Source: Rhodobacterales bacterium HKCCE2091
GTDB lineage: Bacteria; Pseudomonadota; Alphaproteobacteria; Rhodobacterales; Rhodobacteraceae
Direction: 5' to 3'
Assembly: GCA_015689685.1 (NCBI GenBank)
Contig: WVSL01000010.1
Location: forward strand, 78,031 to 142,030
Length of the DNA stretch: 64,000 bases
Shown here: piece after piece, positions 23,341 through 32,987 of the stretch
Layout of the letters: every line of letters begins with the position of its first letter
How positions within the stretch are numbered: position 1 is the stretch's first letter
The notes under the pieces: generated by a model
What the model saw: only the letters and a program-made list of their open reading frames with translations
Database searches by the model: none
What the model was told of the DNA's origin: nothing
Program-made: the position numbers and the translations under genes

Positions 23341-23735
23341 GGCTCGATCTCCGGCCCGCTCCGGCCCTGCGCGTAGCAGGGCAGCGCCTCGCCCGCGCGG
23401 TAGTAGTCGCCGCGGTCGGCGTAGAAGATGTGGCCGTCCATCCTGAGCCCCGTCTCGCCGTCGAGCGCGCCGGCCATCAGGTAGACGAGGCCGTCGTATT
23501 CCTCCCAGAACAGGTAGCTGCCGCAGTCGGGGCAGAAGCCGCGCCGCGCGGCCTCGGAACTGCGGTACCATTTCACCTCGCCCGTCACCGCCACGCTGTC
23601 CCAGGGCGCGGGGACGGCGGCGGCGTAGTGACCGGTGATCTTGCGGCATTGCGTGCAGTGGCAGGCGGTGACGGGGCCAAGCTCCGCCGTCACGCGGTAG
23701 CGGATCGCGCCGCAAAGGCAGGAGCCGTCATGCAT
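23337..23735 (-). CDS. GFA-family protein, copy 1
   Basis: A 132-aa paralogue with the same cysteine pattern: GSCLCGAIRY, HCTQCRKITG and FCPDCGSYLFW. It starts inside the end of the previous gene (8-base overlap) and its TGA overlaps the start of copy 2. Similar in size to its neighbour; the last 15 residues differ. Confidence 0.9.
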   Translation of the reverse strand: MHDGSCLCGAIRYRVTAELGPVTACHCTQCRKITGHYAAAVPAPWDSVAVTGEVKWYRSSEAARRGFCPDCGSYLFWEEYDGLVYLMAGALDGETGLRMDGHIFYADRGDYYRAGEALPCYAQGRSGPEIEP

Positions 23736-24135
23736 CGTCCGCCCTCCGGTAGACCTGGAACACCGAGTTCTCGCCGCCATCGGGGGTCGGCAGGCGCATC
23801 AGCACCGACATCGTGGTGCCATCGGCGGAGACGCGGCGGGTGGCGATCTGCGACCGGTTGCCCGCCATCCGCGCCTCGGACGACAGCACGCGGTCGCTTT
23901 CGGCGGTGACCGAGAAGCTTTCCACCCCCGGCGCGTCGCTTTCCACCATCGTCCCGTCCGCGGGCGCGGCGAAGCCGGTGTGGAAGCTTTGGCCGTCGGC
24001 ATCGGTCCAGTCGATGGTGAAGCGGATCTGCGCGCCGTCGCGGTCGATGGCGTAGCGGCCGGAGACCGGCGGCTGGCCGATGTCGTAGTGGCAGAGTTCG
24101 GGCACGAGATCCCAGACGCCGAGCCAGCGGGTCAT
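23728..24135 (-). CDS. Lipocalin-like small protein of unknown function
   Basis: A 135-aa soluble beta-rich protein. [19 protein letters not shown] begins it and YRRADDA ends it; repeated strands such as [12 protein letters not shown] and [12 protein letters not shown] suggest a lipocalin-like barrel of the kind seen in conserved hypothetical proteins. No ligand can be named. It begins in the aroA stop (ATGA-type overlap), and its own end overlaps GFA copy 1, so all four genes form one translational unit. Confidence 0.75.
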   Translation of the reverse strand: MTRWLGVWDLVPELCHYDIGQPPVSGRYAIDRDGAQIRFTIDWTDADGQSFHTGFAAPADGTMVESDAPGVESFSVTAESDRVLSSEARMAGNRSQIATRRVSADGTTMSVLMRLPTPDGGENSVFQVYRRADDA

Positions 24136-25484
24136 GCCCCCGCCCCCCGGAACGCCGCGCCGAGCCGTTCCATCAGCGGCACGAAGACCGGGAAGGAGGT
24201 GACGATCGGCCCGGCGTCGTCGATCCCGACCGGCGCCCGCGCGGCCATGCCGAGGCAGAGGAAGGACATCGCGATCCGGTGGTCGAGATGGGTGGCGCAG
24301 GTGGCCCCGCCCGCGACGCTGCCGGGGCCGTTGCCGGTGACGATCCACCAGTCCTCGCCATCCTCGACCGTCACGCCGTTCGCCCGCAACCCATCGGCCA
24401 TCGCCGCGATCCGGTCGCTTTCCTTGACCCGCAACTCCTTCACCCCGCGCATCACCGTGCGGCCGGTGGCGTTGGCCGCGACCACCGACAGGATCGGGTA
24501 TTCGTCGATCATGCTGGCGGCGCGCTCCGGCGGCACCTCGATCCCCTTCATGTCGGGCGAGAACTTCGCGCGCAGGTCCGCGACCGGCTCGCCGCCCTCC
24601 TCGCGCTCGTTCTCGTAGGCGAGATCCGCGCCCATCTCGCGAAGCGTGGTGAAGAGCCCCGCCCGCGTGGGGTTGAGGCCGATGCCCGGCACCAGCACCT
24701 CCGACCCCTCCGTGATGAGCGCGGCGCAGACCGGGAAGGCGGCGGAGGACGGGTCGCGCGGCACGGCGATGGTCTGCGGTTTCAGTTCCGGCTGGCCCGT
24801 CAGCGTGATGACGCGGCCCTCGGGCGTGACCTCGGTCGAGACCTCGGCGCCGAAGCCGCGCAGCATGCGTTCGGTGTGATCGCGGGTCGCCTCGGCCTCG
24901 ATCACGACGGTCTCTCCGGGCGCGTTGAGCCCCGCGAGCAGGACCGCGGATTTCACCTGCGCGGACGGCACCGGCGTGGCGTAGCGGACCGGCAGCGGAT
25001 CGGCCGCGCCGATGATCGTGAGCGGCAGCCGCCCGCCGGAGCGGCCGTAGCTCCGCGCGCCGAACAGCGCCAGCGGGTCGGTCACGCGGGCCATCGGCCG
25101 CTTGTTGAGGCTCGCGTCGCCGGTGAAGGTCGCGGCGATGGGCGAGGTCGCCATCGCGCCCATGATGAGCCGGACGCCGGTGCCGGAATTGCCGCAGTCG
25201 ATCACCCGGTCGGGCTCCGCGAAGCCGCCGACGCCGACGCCGTGGATGCTCCACGTCCCGTCACCCTCGCGCGCGACCTCGGCGCCGAAAGCCTGCATCG
25301 CCTTCGCCGTATCCAGAACGTCCTGCCCTTCCAGCAGTCCCGTCACCCGCGTTTCGCCCACCGAAAGTGCGCCGAGGATCAGGCTCCGGTGGCTGACCGA
25401 CTTGTCGCCCGGCACCTCGGCCGTGCCGGTCAGCGGGCCCGACCGGGCCGCTTCCATCGGCTGCGCTTCCCCATGCGATGACAT
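24132..25484 (-). CDS. aroA: 3-phosphoshikimate 1-carboxyvinyltransferase (EPSP synthase)
   Basis: AroA makes EPSP from shikimate-3-phosphate and PEP in aromatic synthesis. The 450-aa protein shows [44 protein letters not shown], the [15 protein letters not shown] region, and [12 protein letters not shown]. At residue 97 or so the class-determining segment is NSGTGVR, so an Ala at the Gly-96 position of E. coli cannot be excluded; by length and motif it looks like the class II-like alphaproteobacterial type. It begins an aroA-lipocalin-GFA-GFA string; cmk and rpsA, normally its close neighbours, lie 1.7 kb further along. Confidence 0.97.
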   Translation of the reverse strand: MSSHGEAQPMEAARSGPLTGTAEVPGDKSVSHRSLILGALSVGETRVTGLLEGQDVLDTAKAMQAFGAEVAREGDGTWSIHGVGVGGFAEPDRVIDCGNSGTGVRLIMGAMATSPIAATFTGDASLNKRPMARVTDPLALFGARSYGRSGGRLPLTIIGAADPLPVRYATPVPSAQVKSAVLLAGLNAPGETVVIEAEATRDHTERMLRGFGAEVSTEVTPEGRVITLTGQPELKPQTIAVPRDPSSAAFPVCAALITEGSEVLVPGIGLNPTRAGLFTTLREMGADLAYENEREEGGEPVADLRAKFSPDMKGIEVPPERAASMIDEYPILSVVAANATGRTVMRGVKELRVKESDRIAAMADGLRANGVTVEDGEDWWIVTGNGPGSVAGGATCATHLDHRIAMSFLCLGMAARAPVGIDDAGPIVTSFPVFVPLMERLGAAFRGAGA

Positions 25485-25542
25485 CCCGGCCCTCCTTGTC
25501 CTTGCGCTTCGCGTAGCAAGCGCGCGGGCGGAGGGCCAGAGG

Positions 25543-26616
25543 TCATTCGGGTCGCTCGCCGAGCCAGACCTCGGGGTTCACCTCCGCGAGCTGCCGGAAC
25601 AGGTCCTCGCCGAGGGTGTTCCTCAGCCGGAAGCAGACCGCGCGTTCGGACAGCCGTTCCTGCCGGGTCATGTAGTAGTCCGAAGCGAACAGGACGCGCG
25701 ACCGCAGCCGCGCCGTGTGCTCGTCCTCCCCGGTCAGGAACACCCGCAGGAAGGGCACGAAGTCGTCGAACTGGAACAGGGTGTAGCTGATGTCGGTCCA
25801 GAGGTTGGGCCAGTCGCCGGAACAGATCAGGTCGCGGATCGCGGTCTGCCAGTTCGCCGCCCGCGCCTCGGGCGTCGGCGCGAGGCCCTCGTCGACATAG
25901 GCGCGCCAGTCCCGCGTGCCACCGAAATGCGCGAGACAGACGCGGAGCGTGGGGAATTCGCGCAGCACCGGCAGGAAGGCGCGCGGATCGGTGTAGCGGT
26001 CGGCCAGGTGCGTCGGCACGCCCTTGCCCTGCACCCCGCCGCGGGAACAATGCGACATGACCGGCAGGCCCCGCTCCGCCATCAGCGGGTAGACCTCCCG
26101 CATCAGGACCGGGTGATCGGGCGGGAAGCCGAGCCGGGGATAGAGCTTCAGCCCCTTGAAATGCAGGTCCTCGATGCAGCGCCGAACCTCGGCCGCGCCG
26201 CCCGGGCTGTCGGGGTGGATGGTGGCGAAGGGGATGATCGCTGCGGCGGTGTCGTCGGCCACGTTCAGCCGCGACAGCTCGTCGTGCTGCGCGCGGATGT
26301 CGGCCGCGACCGGGCCGTGGCCGATCGGCCCCATGTCCATCGGCAGGACGACGAAGCGGGTGTCGGACGGATACTGCTGCCGCATCGCCGCCAGCACCTC
26401 GGCCTGGCTGGCCCGGTCGCCCTCGGCCTTGAACCGGCCGAGACGGTCGAGCGTGTCGGACCACGGATGCCCGAAGAGCCGCAGCGCCGCCGCCAGCCCC
26501 GGAACAAAGCCCGGAACCGCCGACAGGAGCCGCACCGCCGGGTGCGGGTAGTGCTTCGGCACGTGGGCGTTGGTGAACAGGTGGACGTGGCAGTTGGTGA
26601 TGCGGATGTCAGGCAT
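25543..26616 (-). CDS. Amidohydrolase-2 family protein
   Basis: A 357-aa TIM-barrel metal-dependent hydrolase/decarboxylase of the amidohydrolase_2 group. HVHLFTN at the N-terminus is the first metal motif; [31 protein letters not shown] and [10 protein letters not shown] follow, the last giving the Asp. Members include aminocarboxymuconate-semialdehyde decarboxylase relatives; the substrate is not predictable here. It sits between trmB and aroA on the same strand but 57-58 bp from both, so may be independent. Confidence 0.85.
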   Translation of the reverse strand: MPDIRITNCHVHLFTNAHVPKHYPHPAVRLLSAVPGFVPGLAAALRLFGHPWSDTLDRLGRFKAEGDRASQAEVLAAMRQQYPSDTRFVVLPMDMGPIGHGPVAADIRAQHDELSRLNVADDTAAAIIPFATIHPDSPGGAAEVRRCIEDLHFKGLKLYPRLGFPPDHPVLMREVYPLMAERGLPVMSHCSRGGVQGKGVPTHLADRYTDPRAFLPVLREFPTLRVCLAHFGGTRDWRAYVDEGLAPTPEARAANWQTAIRDLICSGDWPNLWTDISYTLFQFDDFVPFLRVFLTGEDEHTARLRSRVLFASDYYMTRQERLSERAVCFRLRNTLGEDLFRQLAEVNPEVWLGERPE

Positions 26617-26673
26617 GGGCGCTCCGGCGGCTCGTGTCGCGGGGCCGAGGCTATCACGCTGACTGCCTCCGCG

Positions 26674-27390
26674 TCAGTCCGGCGAAACCTCCGCGCGGCG
26701 CCGGAAGGTCAGGTAATGCGGCACCCGCCCCTCGCGCAGCGCCTTTTGCTCGTAGCGCGTGGACAGCCAGTCGCCCCAAGGCTCGCGCCAGTCGCGCGGG
26801 CCCTCGGCCAGCCACTCGAACCCGGCCTTCGGCACCTCGACCAGGGCCTGGCGGACATAGTCGGGAATGTCGGTCGCGACCCGGAACTCCGCCCCGGGCT
26901 TCAGCACGCGATGAAGCGGCCCAAGGTGTTCCTGCGTCACGAAGCGGCGGCGGTGGTGGCGCGCCTTCGGCCAGGGATCGGGATAGAGCAGGAACGCCTT
27001 CGCCACCGACCCCGCCGGCAGCACGTCCATCAGGTCGCGCGCGTCGCCGGGATGGATGCGGATGTTGTCCACGCCCGCCGCCCGGATCTTGCCGAGCAGC
27101 ATGGCGACGCCGTTGATGTAGGGCTCCGCCCCGATGATCCCCGCCTGCGGATTGGCCGCGGCCTGGTGCACCATGTGCTCGCCGCCGCCGAAGCCGACCT
27201 CCAGCCAGACCTCGCGCCCGCCGAAGAGCGCATCCAGGTCCAAGGGCGCCCGCTCCGGGTTCTCCTCCCACGACACCGGCCCGGGCGACAGGCCGGCGAG
27301 GTCCTCGGCCAGGTACGCCTCCTGGCTGTCGCGCAGGTGCTTGCCGCGGCGGCGTCCGTAGAAGTTGCGATGGGGGCGTTCGGGCGTCAT
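26674..27390 (-). CDS. trmB: tRNA (guanine-46-N7)-methyltransferase
   Basis: TrmB makes m7G46 in the tRNA variable loop. The 238-aa protein has EVGFGGGEHMVHQAAANP (SAM-binding motif I), IGAEPYINGVAMLLGKI, NIRIHPGDARDLMD and the signature LLYPDPWPKARHHRRR near residue 145. All catalytic elements are seen. Located downstream of metK on the same strand in the miaB-metK-trmB gene order; the double-hairpin element at 27442-27496 lies between metK and trmB. Confidence 0.96.
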   Translation of the reverse strand: MTPERPHRNFYGRRRGKHLRDSQEAYLAEDLAGLSPGPVSWEENPERAPLDLDALFGGREVWLEVGFGGGEHMVHQAAANPQAGIIGAEPYINGVAMLLGKIRAAGVDNIRIHPGDARDLMDVLPAGSVAKAFLLYPDPWPKARHHRRRFVTQEHLGPLHRVLKPGAEFRVATDIPDYVRQALVEVPKAGFEWLAEGPRDWREPWGDWLSTRYEQKALREGRVPHYLTFRRRAEVSPD

Positions 27391-27441
27391 GGCGGGCGGT
27401 CCAGCGTCGCGGTGCGGGCGCAGGTCACGGCCCGTCTTTGT

Positions 27442-27496
27442 CCCCCAAGTATTCCTCGGGGGAGGGTCCGGGAGGGGGCAGACAGCCCCCTCCCGG
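27442..27496 (-). repeat. Double-hairpin element after metK
   Basis: Two adjacent hairpins, CCGGGAGGGGG / CCCCCTCCCGG (11-bp perfect stem, loop CAGACAG) and CCCCC-A-AG / CT-C-GGGGG (27442-27462). The 20 bp CCAAGTATTCCTCGGGGGAG (27445-27464) is repeated exactly at 42141-42160 after glcD. It begins 13 bp past the metK stop and probably terminates its transcript. Confidence 0.75.
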
Positions 27497-27508
27497 CGTC
27501 TGTTCAGA

Positions 27509-28690
27509 TCAAACCGCCGCCTTCAGCGCGTCCACCAGATCCGTGCGTTCCCACGAGAACCCGCCATCGGCGTCCGGCTCGCGGCCGAAATGGCCATAGG
27601 CCGCGGTGCGCTGGTAGATCGGCTTGTTCAGTTGCAGGTGCTCGCGGATGCCGCGCGGGCTGAGATCGAGGATCCGCGGGATCGCGGCCTCGATCGCGGC
27701 GTTGTCGACCTCGCCGGTGCCGTGGGTGTCGGCGTAGATCGACAGGGGCTGCGACACGCCGATGGCATATGACAGCTGGATCGTGCAGCGCTCCGCGAGG
27801 CCCGCCGCCACGACGTTCTTCGCGAGGTAGCGCGCGGCGTAGGCGGCCGAGCGGTCCACCTTGGTCGGGTCCTTGCCCGAGAACGCGCCGCCGCCGTGGG
27901 GCGCGGCGCCGCCGTAGGTGTCGACGATGATCTTGCGCCCGGTCAGCCCGGCATCCCCGTCGGGGCCGCCGATCACGAACTTGCCGGTCGGGTTGACGTG
28001 CCAGACGGTGTCCTCGGTCAGCCAGCCGTCGGGCAGGACCTCGCGGATGTAGGGCTCCACGATGGCGCGGATGTCGTCGGAGGTCTGGTCCTCGCTCTCG
28101 TGCTGGGTCGACAGCACGACCGAGGTCACGCCGACCGGCTTCCCGCCCTCGTAGCGGACCGAAAGCTGCGACTTGGCGTCGGGGCGCAGGAGCGGCTCGG
28201 CGCCGGTCTTGCGCGCCTCGGACAGGCGCTTGAGGATCTTGTGGGCATAAAGGATCGGCGCCGGCATCAGTTCCGGCGTCTCGGTCACGGCGTAGCCGAA
28301 CATGATGCCCTGGTCGCCCGCGCCCTCGTCCTTGTTCTCGGCCGCGTTCACGCCCTGGGCGATGTCCATCGACTGTTCGTGCAGGAAGTTCAGGACGTGG
28401 CAGGTGTTCCAGTGGAACTTCTCCTGCTCGTAGCCGATGTCGCGGATGCAGTCGCGCGCGATCTGGCCGATGCGGCCCATGTAGTCCTTCAGGCGTTCCT
28501 GGTCGGACAGGCCGACCTCGCCGCCGATCACCACGAGCCCCGAGGTCGCGAAGGTCTCGCAGGCGACGCGGGCCTCCGGCTCCTCGGTCAGGAAGGCGTC
28601 GAGGACGGCATCGGAAATGCGGTCGCAGACCTTGTCGGGATGGCCCTCGGACACCGATTCCGAGGTGAAGATGTAATTGTCGCGCGGCAT
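27509..28690 (-). CDS. metK: S-adenosylmethionine synthetase
   Basis: MetK makes S-adenosylmethionine from methionine and ATP. The 393-aa enzyme shows [18 protein letters not shown] at the N-terminus, the [12 protein letters not shown] signature, and [19 protein letters not shown] near residue 268. Normal length. A SAM/SAH riboswitch occupies the 5' leader and its ribosome-binding stretch GGAGCA lies a few bases before the ATG, so MetK is feedback-controlled at translation. It is followed by a double-hairpin terminator and trmB. Confidence 0.98.
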   Translation of the reverse strand: MPRDNYIFTSESVSEGHPDKVCDRISDAVLDAFLTEEPEARVACETFATSGLVVIGGEVGLSDQERLKDYMGRIGQIARDCIRDIGYEQEKFHWNTCHVLNFLHEQSMDIAQGVNAAENKDEGAGDQGIMFGYAVTETPELMPAPILYAHKILKRLSEARKTGAEPLLRPDAKSQLSVRYEGGKPVGVTSVVLSTQHESEDQTSDDIRAIVEPYIREVLPDGWLTEDTVWHVNPTGKFVIGGPDGDAGLTGRKIIVDTYGGAAPHGGGAFSGKDPTKVDRSAAYAARYLAKNVVAAGLAERCTIQLSYAIGVSQPLSIYADTHGTGEVDNAAIEAAIPRILDLSPRGIREHLQLNKPIYQRTAAYGHFGREPDADGGFSWERTDLVDALKAAV

Positions 28691-28697
28691 GGGGTGG

Positions 28698-28743
28698 TGC
28701 TCCGTTATGTCTTCCGCCCCACGCCAGGAAGCCGTTGTGGGGG
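28698..28743 (-). ncRNA. SAM/SAH riboswitch controlling metK
   Basis: In the minus-strand transcript the leader reads CCCCACAACGGCTTCCTGGC, then GTGGGG and, 14 bases on, GGAGCA seven bases before the metK ATG. This is the SAM/SAH riboswitch of Rhodobacterales: the CACAACGGCUUCCUGGCGUG core closed by CCCCAC/GUGGGG, and a pseudoknot that involves the GGAGCA Shine-Dalgarno. On SAM or SAH binding it blocks ribosome access. Length about 46 nt. The match is to the published consensus as I recall it; a covariance search would settle it. Confidence 0.9.
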
Positions 28744-28776
28744 GTCAGGCGGGATTACGCGGTAAACCCGGCGGAT

Positions 28777-30267
28777 TCAATGCCTCGTTTGGCGACGCAG
28801 CGGCGCGAGGACGGCAACGATGGCCAGCAGGAGCAGGATCGCGGCCATCGGCAGGTCGCCGGTCCGGGCGTAGGGCGTGGGCGGCAGGGGCGGCGGCAGC
28901 GCCGCGTCGAGCGCTCCGGCCTCGCCGAGCGGCAGGCTCGCCAGCACATGCCCGCGCGCGTCGATCGCGGCCGACACGCCGGTATTCGCCGCCCTGAGCA
29001 CCGGCAGGCCCGATTCCGCCGCCCTGAGCCGCGCCAGCGCGAGGTGCTGATACGGCCCGGACAGCCGCCCGAACCAGGCGTCGTTGGTGACGTGCAGCAT
29101 CCAGTCCGGGCGGTCGACCCGGCGCAGGTACTGGGGAAAGATCGCCTCGTAGCAGATCATCGGGAACACGGTGCCGAGCCGGTCGCCGAGGTCGATCTCG
29201 CCGGGGCCGTCGCCGGGCCAGAAGCCGCCCCGCAGGGTTGCGGCGAGCCCGGACAGCCCGGCCTCGGCGGCGAGGCCGCGGGCGGGGATGTATTCACCGA
29301 AGGGCACCAGCCGGTGCTTGTCGTAGAGCGCCGTGACCTCGCCCGCGGGGTCGAGCACGGCGAGCGTGTTGCGCGCCCGGCCGCCGGGATAGCGCTGCAC
29401 GCCGACGGCGACGGTGGCGCCCGAAGCGGCCTCCGCGATCGCCGCGCGCCAGGGGCCGGAGTCCTCCAGCAGGACCGGCAGCGCGGTTTCGGGCCAGACC
29501 ACGAGGTCGACCGGCGGGCCGCCGGCGGTCAGCGACAGGCCGCGGTCGAAGAACACCGGGATCATGTCGGGCCGCCACTTCAGGTCCTGCGCCGCGTTCG
29601 GCTGCACCAGCCGCACCACCGGCGCGTCCGGTCCCGCGACCGGCCCGCGCGGTTCCGGCAGGAAGGTCAGCGGCAGGGCCAGCGCGGCGAGAAGCCCCGC
29701 GGCCGCGAGATGACGGCGGGCCATCGAGAGCGCGGCGAGCGCGGCGGCGGCCGCCAGCACCAGCGCGTTCAGCAGGTGCGGGCCGCCGATGGCCGAGAGC
29801 GCAAGCGCGGGCGTGTCGATCAGGATGTGGCCGGGATGAGCCCAGGGAAAGCCCGACATGACGTAGGCGCGGACCAGTTCGGCCAGTGCCAGCAGCGCCG
29901 CGAAGGCCGCGATGCGGGCCGGGCCGGGGGCGATCCGGCGGACGCCGAGCCCGGCGGCGAGCCAGAACAGCGCCATGCCGCCGGCCATGCCGATCAGCCC
30001 CGCGGGCGCGAGCCAGCCGAACACCTCCGGCTCCACCAGGAAGGGTTCCACGATCCAGTGCAGGGCGGCGGCGAAGTGGCCGGCGCCGAAGCACCACGCC
30101 ACGCGGCCCGGCCGCGCCGCCGTCGCCACCAGCGCGATCCCGGCGGAAAACGCCACCAGCGACAGGAGCCAGAGCCCGAACGGCGCCTGCCCGAGCCCGG
30201 CCAGAAGCCCGGCGACGAGCGCGAACAGCGCCGGGCGCGGCGGCGGGGTCGCGGCCGGACGCGTCAT
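28777..30267 (-). CDS. lnt: Apolipoprotein N-acyltransferase
   Basis: Lnt adds the third acyl chain to bacterial lipoproteins in the inner membrane. The 496-aa protein has about seven or eight membrane helices in the N-terminal 200 residues and a periplasmic nitrilase domain with the catalytic triad Glu260 (VVWPETALP), Lys317 (YDKHRLVPFGEYIP) and Cys372 (PMICYEAIFP). A final helix lies near residue 475. It is in the conserved ybeY-corC-lnt-metK order; the gap to corC is 22 bp. Confidence 0.96.
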   Translation of the reverse strand: MTRPAATPPPRPALFALVAGLLAGLGQAPFGLWLLSLVAFSAGIALVATAARPGRVAWCFGAGHFAAALHWIVEPFLVEPEVFGWLAPAGLIGMAGGMALFWLAAGLGVRRIAPGPARIAAFAALLALAELVRAYVMSGFPWAHPGHILIDTPALALSAIGGPHLLNALVLAAAAALAALSMARRHLAAAGLLAALALPLTFLPEPRGPVAGPDAPVVRLVQPNAAQDLKWRPDMIPVFFDRGLSLTAGGPPVDLVVWPETALPVLLEDSGPWRAAIAEAASGATVAVGVQRYPGGRARNTLAVLDPAGEVTALYDKHRLVPFGEYIPARGLAAEAGLSGLAATLRGGFWPGDGPGEIDLGDRLGTVFPMICYEAIFPQYLRRVDRPDWMLHVTNDAWFGRLSGPYQHLALARLRAAESGLPVLRAANTGVSAAIDARGHVLASLPLGEAGALDAALPPPLPPTPYARTGDLPMAAILLLLAIVAVLAPLRRQTRH

Positions 30268-30289
30268 GCGGTGCCGCTGCCCCTGCCCG

Positions 30290-31183
30290 TCACTCCGCCG
30301 CGCGGTCCCGCGGCATCCGCAGACGCAGGCGCTTGATCCGGCGCGGATCGGCGTCCACGACCTCGATCTCCGCGCCGGAGGGATGCGGGATCACCTCGCC
30401 GCGCGCGGGCACGCGGCCGGTGAGCATGAACACGACGCCGCCGAGCGTGTCGACGTCGTCGTCCTCCAGCCCCTCGGTCAGGTTGATCCCGGTCTCGGTC
30501 TCGAACTCGTCGAGCGGCGCGCGGGCGAGCGCGAGGTAGTTGCCCGTGGTCTCGCGCATCCAGGGCTGGTCCTCCTCGACGTCGTGCTCGTCCTCGATCT
30601 CGCCGATGACCTGTTCGATCAGGTCCTCGATGGTCAGGAGCCCGTCGACGCCGCCGTACTCGTCGATCACCAGCGCCATGTGGGTGCGATCGGTCTGCAT
30701 CTTCTGCAAGAGCACCCCGATCGGCATCGACGGCGGCACGTAGAGCAGCGGCCGCAGCATCCGCTTCAGGTCGAAGTCCTTGCCGGTGCCGTTGAAGCCG
30801 TGGCTGAGCGCGACGTCCTTGAGGTGGACCATGCCGAGCGGATGGTCGAGCGTGCCGTCGTAGACCGGCAGCCGGGTGTTGCCGCTTTCGCGGAACACGG
30901 CCACGAGGTCCGGCAGGCTGATGTCGGAGGGAACCGCGGTGATTTCCGCCCGCGGGATCGCGACGTCGTAGACGCGCAGCTTCCGCAGGTTGGATATGCC
31001 GAAGATCGGGCCGGAGCCGTTGGCGGCCTGGCCCGAGCCGGCATCGTCGCCGTCTTCGCCGCCCTCGGTGGTTTTCTCGGATCCGAAGAGCCAGCCCAGG
31101 ATCCCGGGTTTCGACTGTTCGGTATCGTCCTCGTCCTGCGCGCCACGCGCCGCGCTAGAAGACGGATCGGGGGTCGAGCTCAT
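30290..31183 (-). CDS. corC: CorC/HlyC-family CBS-domain protein
   Basis: A 297-aa cytosolic protein with two CBS domains (about residues 74-130 and 140-195) and a C-terminal CorC_HlyC transporter-associated domain (about 215-293; EGLEDDDVDTLGGVVFMLTG). It is widely annotated as a magnesium/cobalt efflux component or hemolysin, and works near YbeY and Lnt in the envelope-related operon. The N-terminal 55 residues are acidic and disordered. Between it and ybeY are 48 bp. Confidence 0.9.
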   Translation of the reverse strand: MSSTPDPSSSAARGAQDEDDTEQSKPGILGWLFGSEKTTEGGEDGDDAGSGQAANGSGPIFGISNLRKLRVYDVAIPRAEITAVPSDISLPDLVAVFRESGNTRLPVYDGTLDHPLGMVHLKDVALSHGFNGTGKDFDLKRMLRPLLYVPPSMPIGVLLQKMQTDRTHMALVIDEYGGVDGLLTIEDLIEQVIGEIEDEHDVEEDQPWMRETTGNYLALARAPLDEFETETGINLTEGLEDDDVDTLGGVVFMLTGRVPARGEVIPHPSGAEIEVVDADPRRIKRLRLRMPRDRAAE

Positions 31184-31231
31184 GGCTCCTTTCCGTAAAT
31201 CAAATAACGGGGCCCGACGGGGCCCCTTCCG

Positions 31232-31711
31232 CTAATATGGGTCAGGGAGACCCAGTCTGGCAAGGATTGCCGTTTCGAGACCTTCCATGACCGCCGCATC
31301 CGCGTCTGTTTCATGGTCGTATCCCAGAAGATGCAACGTCGCGTGAACGAGAAGATGGGTGATATGGGCCTCCAGCGGCTTGCCCTGCTCGGCGGCTTCC
31401 CGCTCACACACGCCGCGGGCGATGGCGATGTCACCGATCTCGCCGGGCGCGGGCGGTTCGGGCGTGCCGCCCTCGGGCAGGTCGATGGCCTCGGCGGGCC
31501 AGGACAGGACGTTGGTGGGGGCGGGCTTGCCGCGGAAATCGGCGTTGAGCGCGGCGATGCGGTCGTCGTCGCAGGCGAGGATCGAGATCGCGTAGTCGCC
31601 CGGGTCCAGCCCCGCGCCCGACAGCGCGGCGGTGCAGGCGGTCGCGGCGAGCGGTTCGAGACCCTGCCACGCCGGATCCTCGACCAGGATGTCGATCTCG
31701 GGCTCAGTCAT
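31232..31711 (-). CDS. ybeY: Endoribonuclease YbeY
   Basis: YbeY is a single-strand-specific metallo-RNase for 16S rRNA 3' processing and ribosome quality control. The 159-aa protein ends with the zinc motif [19 protein letters not shown] (H-x3-H-x5-H), preceded by [15 protein letters not shown] and [12 protein letters not shown]. The ATG at 31711 was chosen; the upstream in-frame start at 31741 overlaps the previous gene heavily. Overlaps the cation exporter end by eight bases. Confidence 0.95.
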   Translation of the reverse strand: MTEPEIDILVEDPAWQGLEPLAATACTAALSGAGLDPGDYAISILACDDDRIAALNADFRGKPAPTNVLSWPAEAIDLPEGGTPEPPAPGEIGDIAIARGVCEREAAEQGKPLEAHITHLLVHATLHLLGYDHETDADAAVMEGLETAILARLGLPDPY

Positions 31712-32747
31712 GGCCGATGACGCGGGCCCCGTGGCAGGCATGCTGCGCGCATTCCAGTTCCAGCGTCGAATGGCCGATGGCGAAGCGGTCGGCGAGCACC
31801 GCCTTGGCGCGGGCCTTGATCGCGTCGGCCTCGGACCAGCGCCCGGCGCGGATCACGACATGGGCCTCGAACCCGGCGGCGTGTTCCTCCATCTGCCAGA
31901 GGTGAGCGTGGTGGACGCCGTCGATGCCGTCGATCTCGGCCAGCGCGCCGACCACGGCGTTGCTGTCCATCCCCGGCGGCGTGCCCTGCATCAGGATGCG
32001 GATGACGCCGCCGATCTCGGAGACCGCCATCCACAGGATGTAGCCCGCGATCAGGAGAGTCACGGCGGGATCGACCAGCCGCCAGTCGTAGAGCAGGATC
32101 AGGGTCCCCGCGACGATCACCGCGACTGACCCGGCGGCATCGGCGAGGTTGTGGAGGAAGGCCGCGCGGATGTTCACGCTGTCCTTCGACATGGTGAAGG
32201 TCAGGAGCGCGGTCACCGCGTCGATCACCAGCGCGATGCCCGCGACGATGACCACGATCCAGCCCTCGACCGGCTGCGGGTCGAGGGCGCGCAGGATCGC
32301 CTCGTAGGCGAGGTAGAGCGCGAGCAGGATCAGGGTCGTGTAGTTGATGAGCGCGGCCACGACCTCGGCCCTCGCGTAGCCGAAGGTCATCTCGGCGTTG
32401 GCGGGGCGGCGGGCGATGCGGCGGGCGACGTAGGCGATCACCAGCGAGGCCGCGTCCGACAGGTTGTGGAGCGCGTCGGCGATCAGCGCGAGCGAGCCCG
32501 AGACGATCCCGCCGACGACCTGCGCGACGGTCAGAAGGACGTTGACCGCGATGGCCCAGAACAGCCGCCGGTCGCCGACCGATGGGTCGGCGTGGTGGTG
32601 ATGATGGTGGGAATGATCGTGCGGGATGGGAGGGGTTTCCGGTCTGCTGCCCGTTCCGACATAGGCCCGGCGCGGGAGGGCCGCAAGCGGGAGGCAGGTG
32701 CGGCGTCCGGCATCGCGGCCCGGTCGCCGGGCGGGCCGGCGACCCAC
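31704..32747 (-). CDS. Cation diffusion facilitator, zinc-type exporter (start uncertain)
   Basis: A proton-coupled divalent metal exporter. Six membrane helices can be seen in order, beginning [37 protein letters not shown] (helix 2) and [15 protein letters not shown] (helix 5) carry the HxxxD zinc sites, and the C-terminal domain has [20 protein letters not shown] His-rich cytosolic HSHHHHHH stretch lies before helix 1. The frame has only one canonical start, GTG at 32747, which would add about 43 non-conserved residues; the natural start is more likely near the promoter at 32658-32686, at a non-canonical codon. It lies as an extra gene between phoH and ybeY. Confidence 0.88.
   Translation of the reverse strand: MGRRPARRPGRDAGRRTCLPLAALPRRAYVGTGSRPETPPIPHDHSHHHHHHADPSVGDRRLFWAIAVNVLLTVAQVVGGIVSGSLALIADALHNLSDAASLVIAYVARRIARRPANAEMTFGYARAEVVAALINYTTLILLALYLAYEAILRALDPQPVEGWIVVIVAGIALVIDAVTALLTFTMSKDSVNIRAAFLHNLADAAGSVAVIVAGTLILLYDWRLVDPAVTLLIAGYILWMAVSEIGGVIRILMQGTPPGMDSNAVVGALAEIDGIDGVHHAHLWQMEEHAAGFEAHVVIRAGRWSEADAIKARAKAVLADRFAIGHSTLELECAQHACHGARVIGHD
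32658..32686 (-). promoter_or_regulatory. Probable promoter within the start region of the cation exporter gene
   Basis: Minus-strand TTGCGG (32686-32681), 17-bp spacer, TATGTC (32663-32658). It lies inside the nominal reading frame, about 35 bp before the His-rich stretch, and speaks against translation from the distant GTG at 32747. Confidence 0.45.
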
Positions 32748-32752
32748 GTTGC

Positions 32753-32932
32753 CTACGGGCGGTGAAGCTCCGTCTCATCGACCCGGATGGGCGGGAGTTC
32801 CGGGGGGCTGCCGAACCCGTCGGACTCGCCCGGTTCCCGCGGCCCGATGACGGGAATCGCCGCCGCAACGGCGAGAAAGACCAGGGCCGCGGCGATCAGC
32901 CAGGGCCTTACCCTGCGTTCGTGCGACTTGTC
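32753..32932 (-). CDS. Possible small membrane protein between phoH and the cation exporter (start unclear)
   Basis: A frame that reads sensibly: DKSHERRVRPW, then a membrane helix LIAAALVFLAVAAAIPVIG, then a Pro/Glu-rich tail ending PIRVDETELHRP and a stop. The hydrophobic helix with flanking charges looks biological. No ATG, GTG or TTG precedes it in frame within the gap; a rare start or a sequencing/assembly error would be needed. Coordinates are for the apparent coding stretch (59 codons and stop). Confidence 0.3.
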   Translation of the reverse strand, partial: DKSHERRVRPWLIAAALVFLAVAAAIPVIGPREPGESDGFGSPPELPPIRVDETELHRP

Positions 32933-32987
32933 CCGGCCGGACCACGACCGGGCCGCACCCGGCCGACGGCAGGACGCGGAACGTCCG

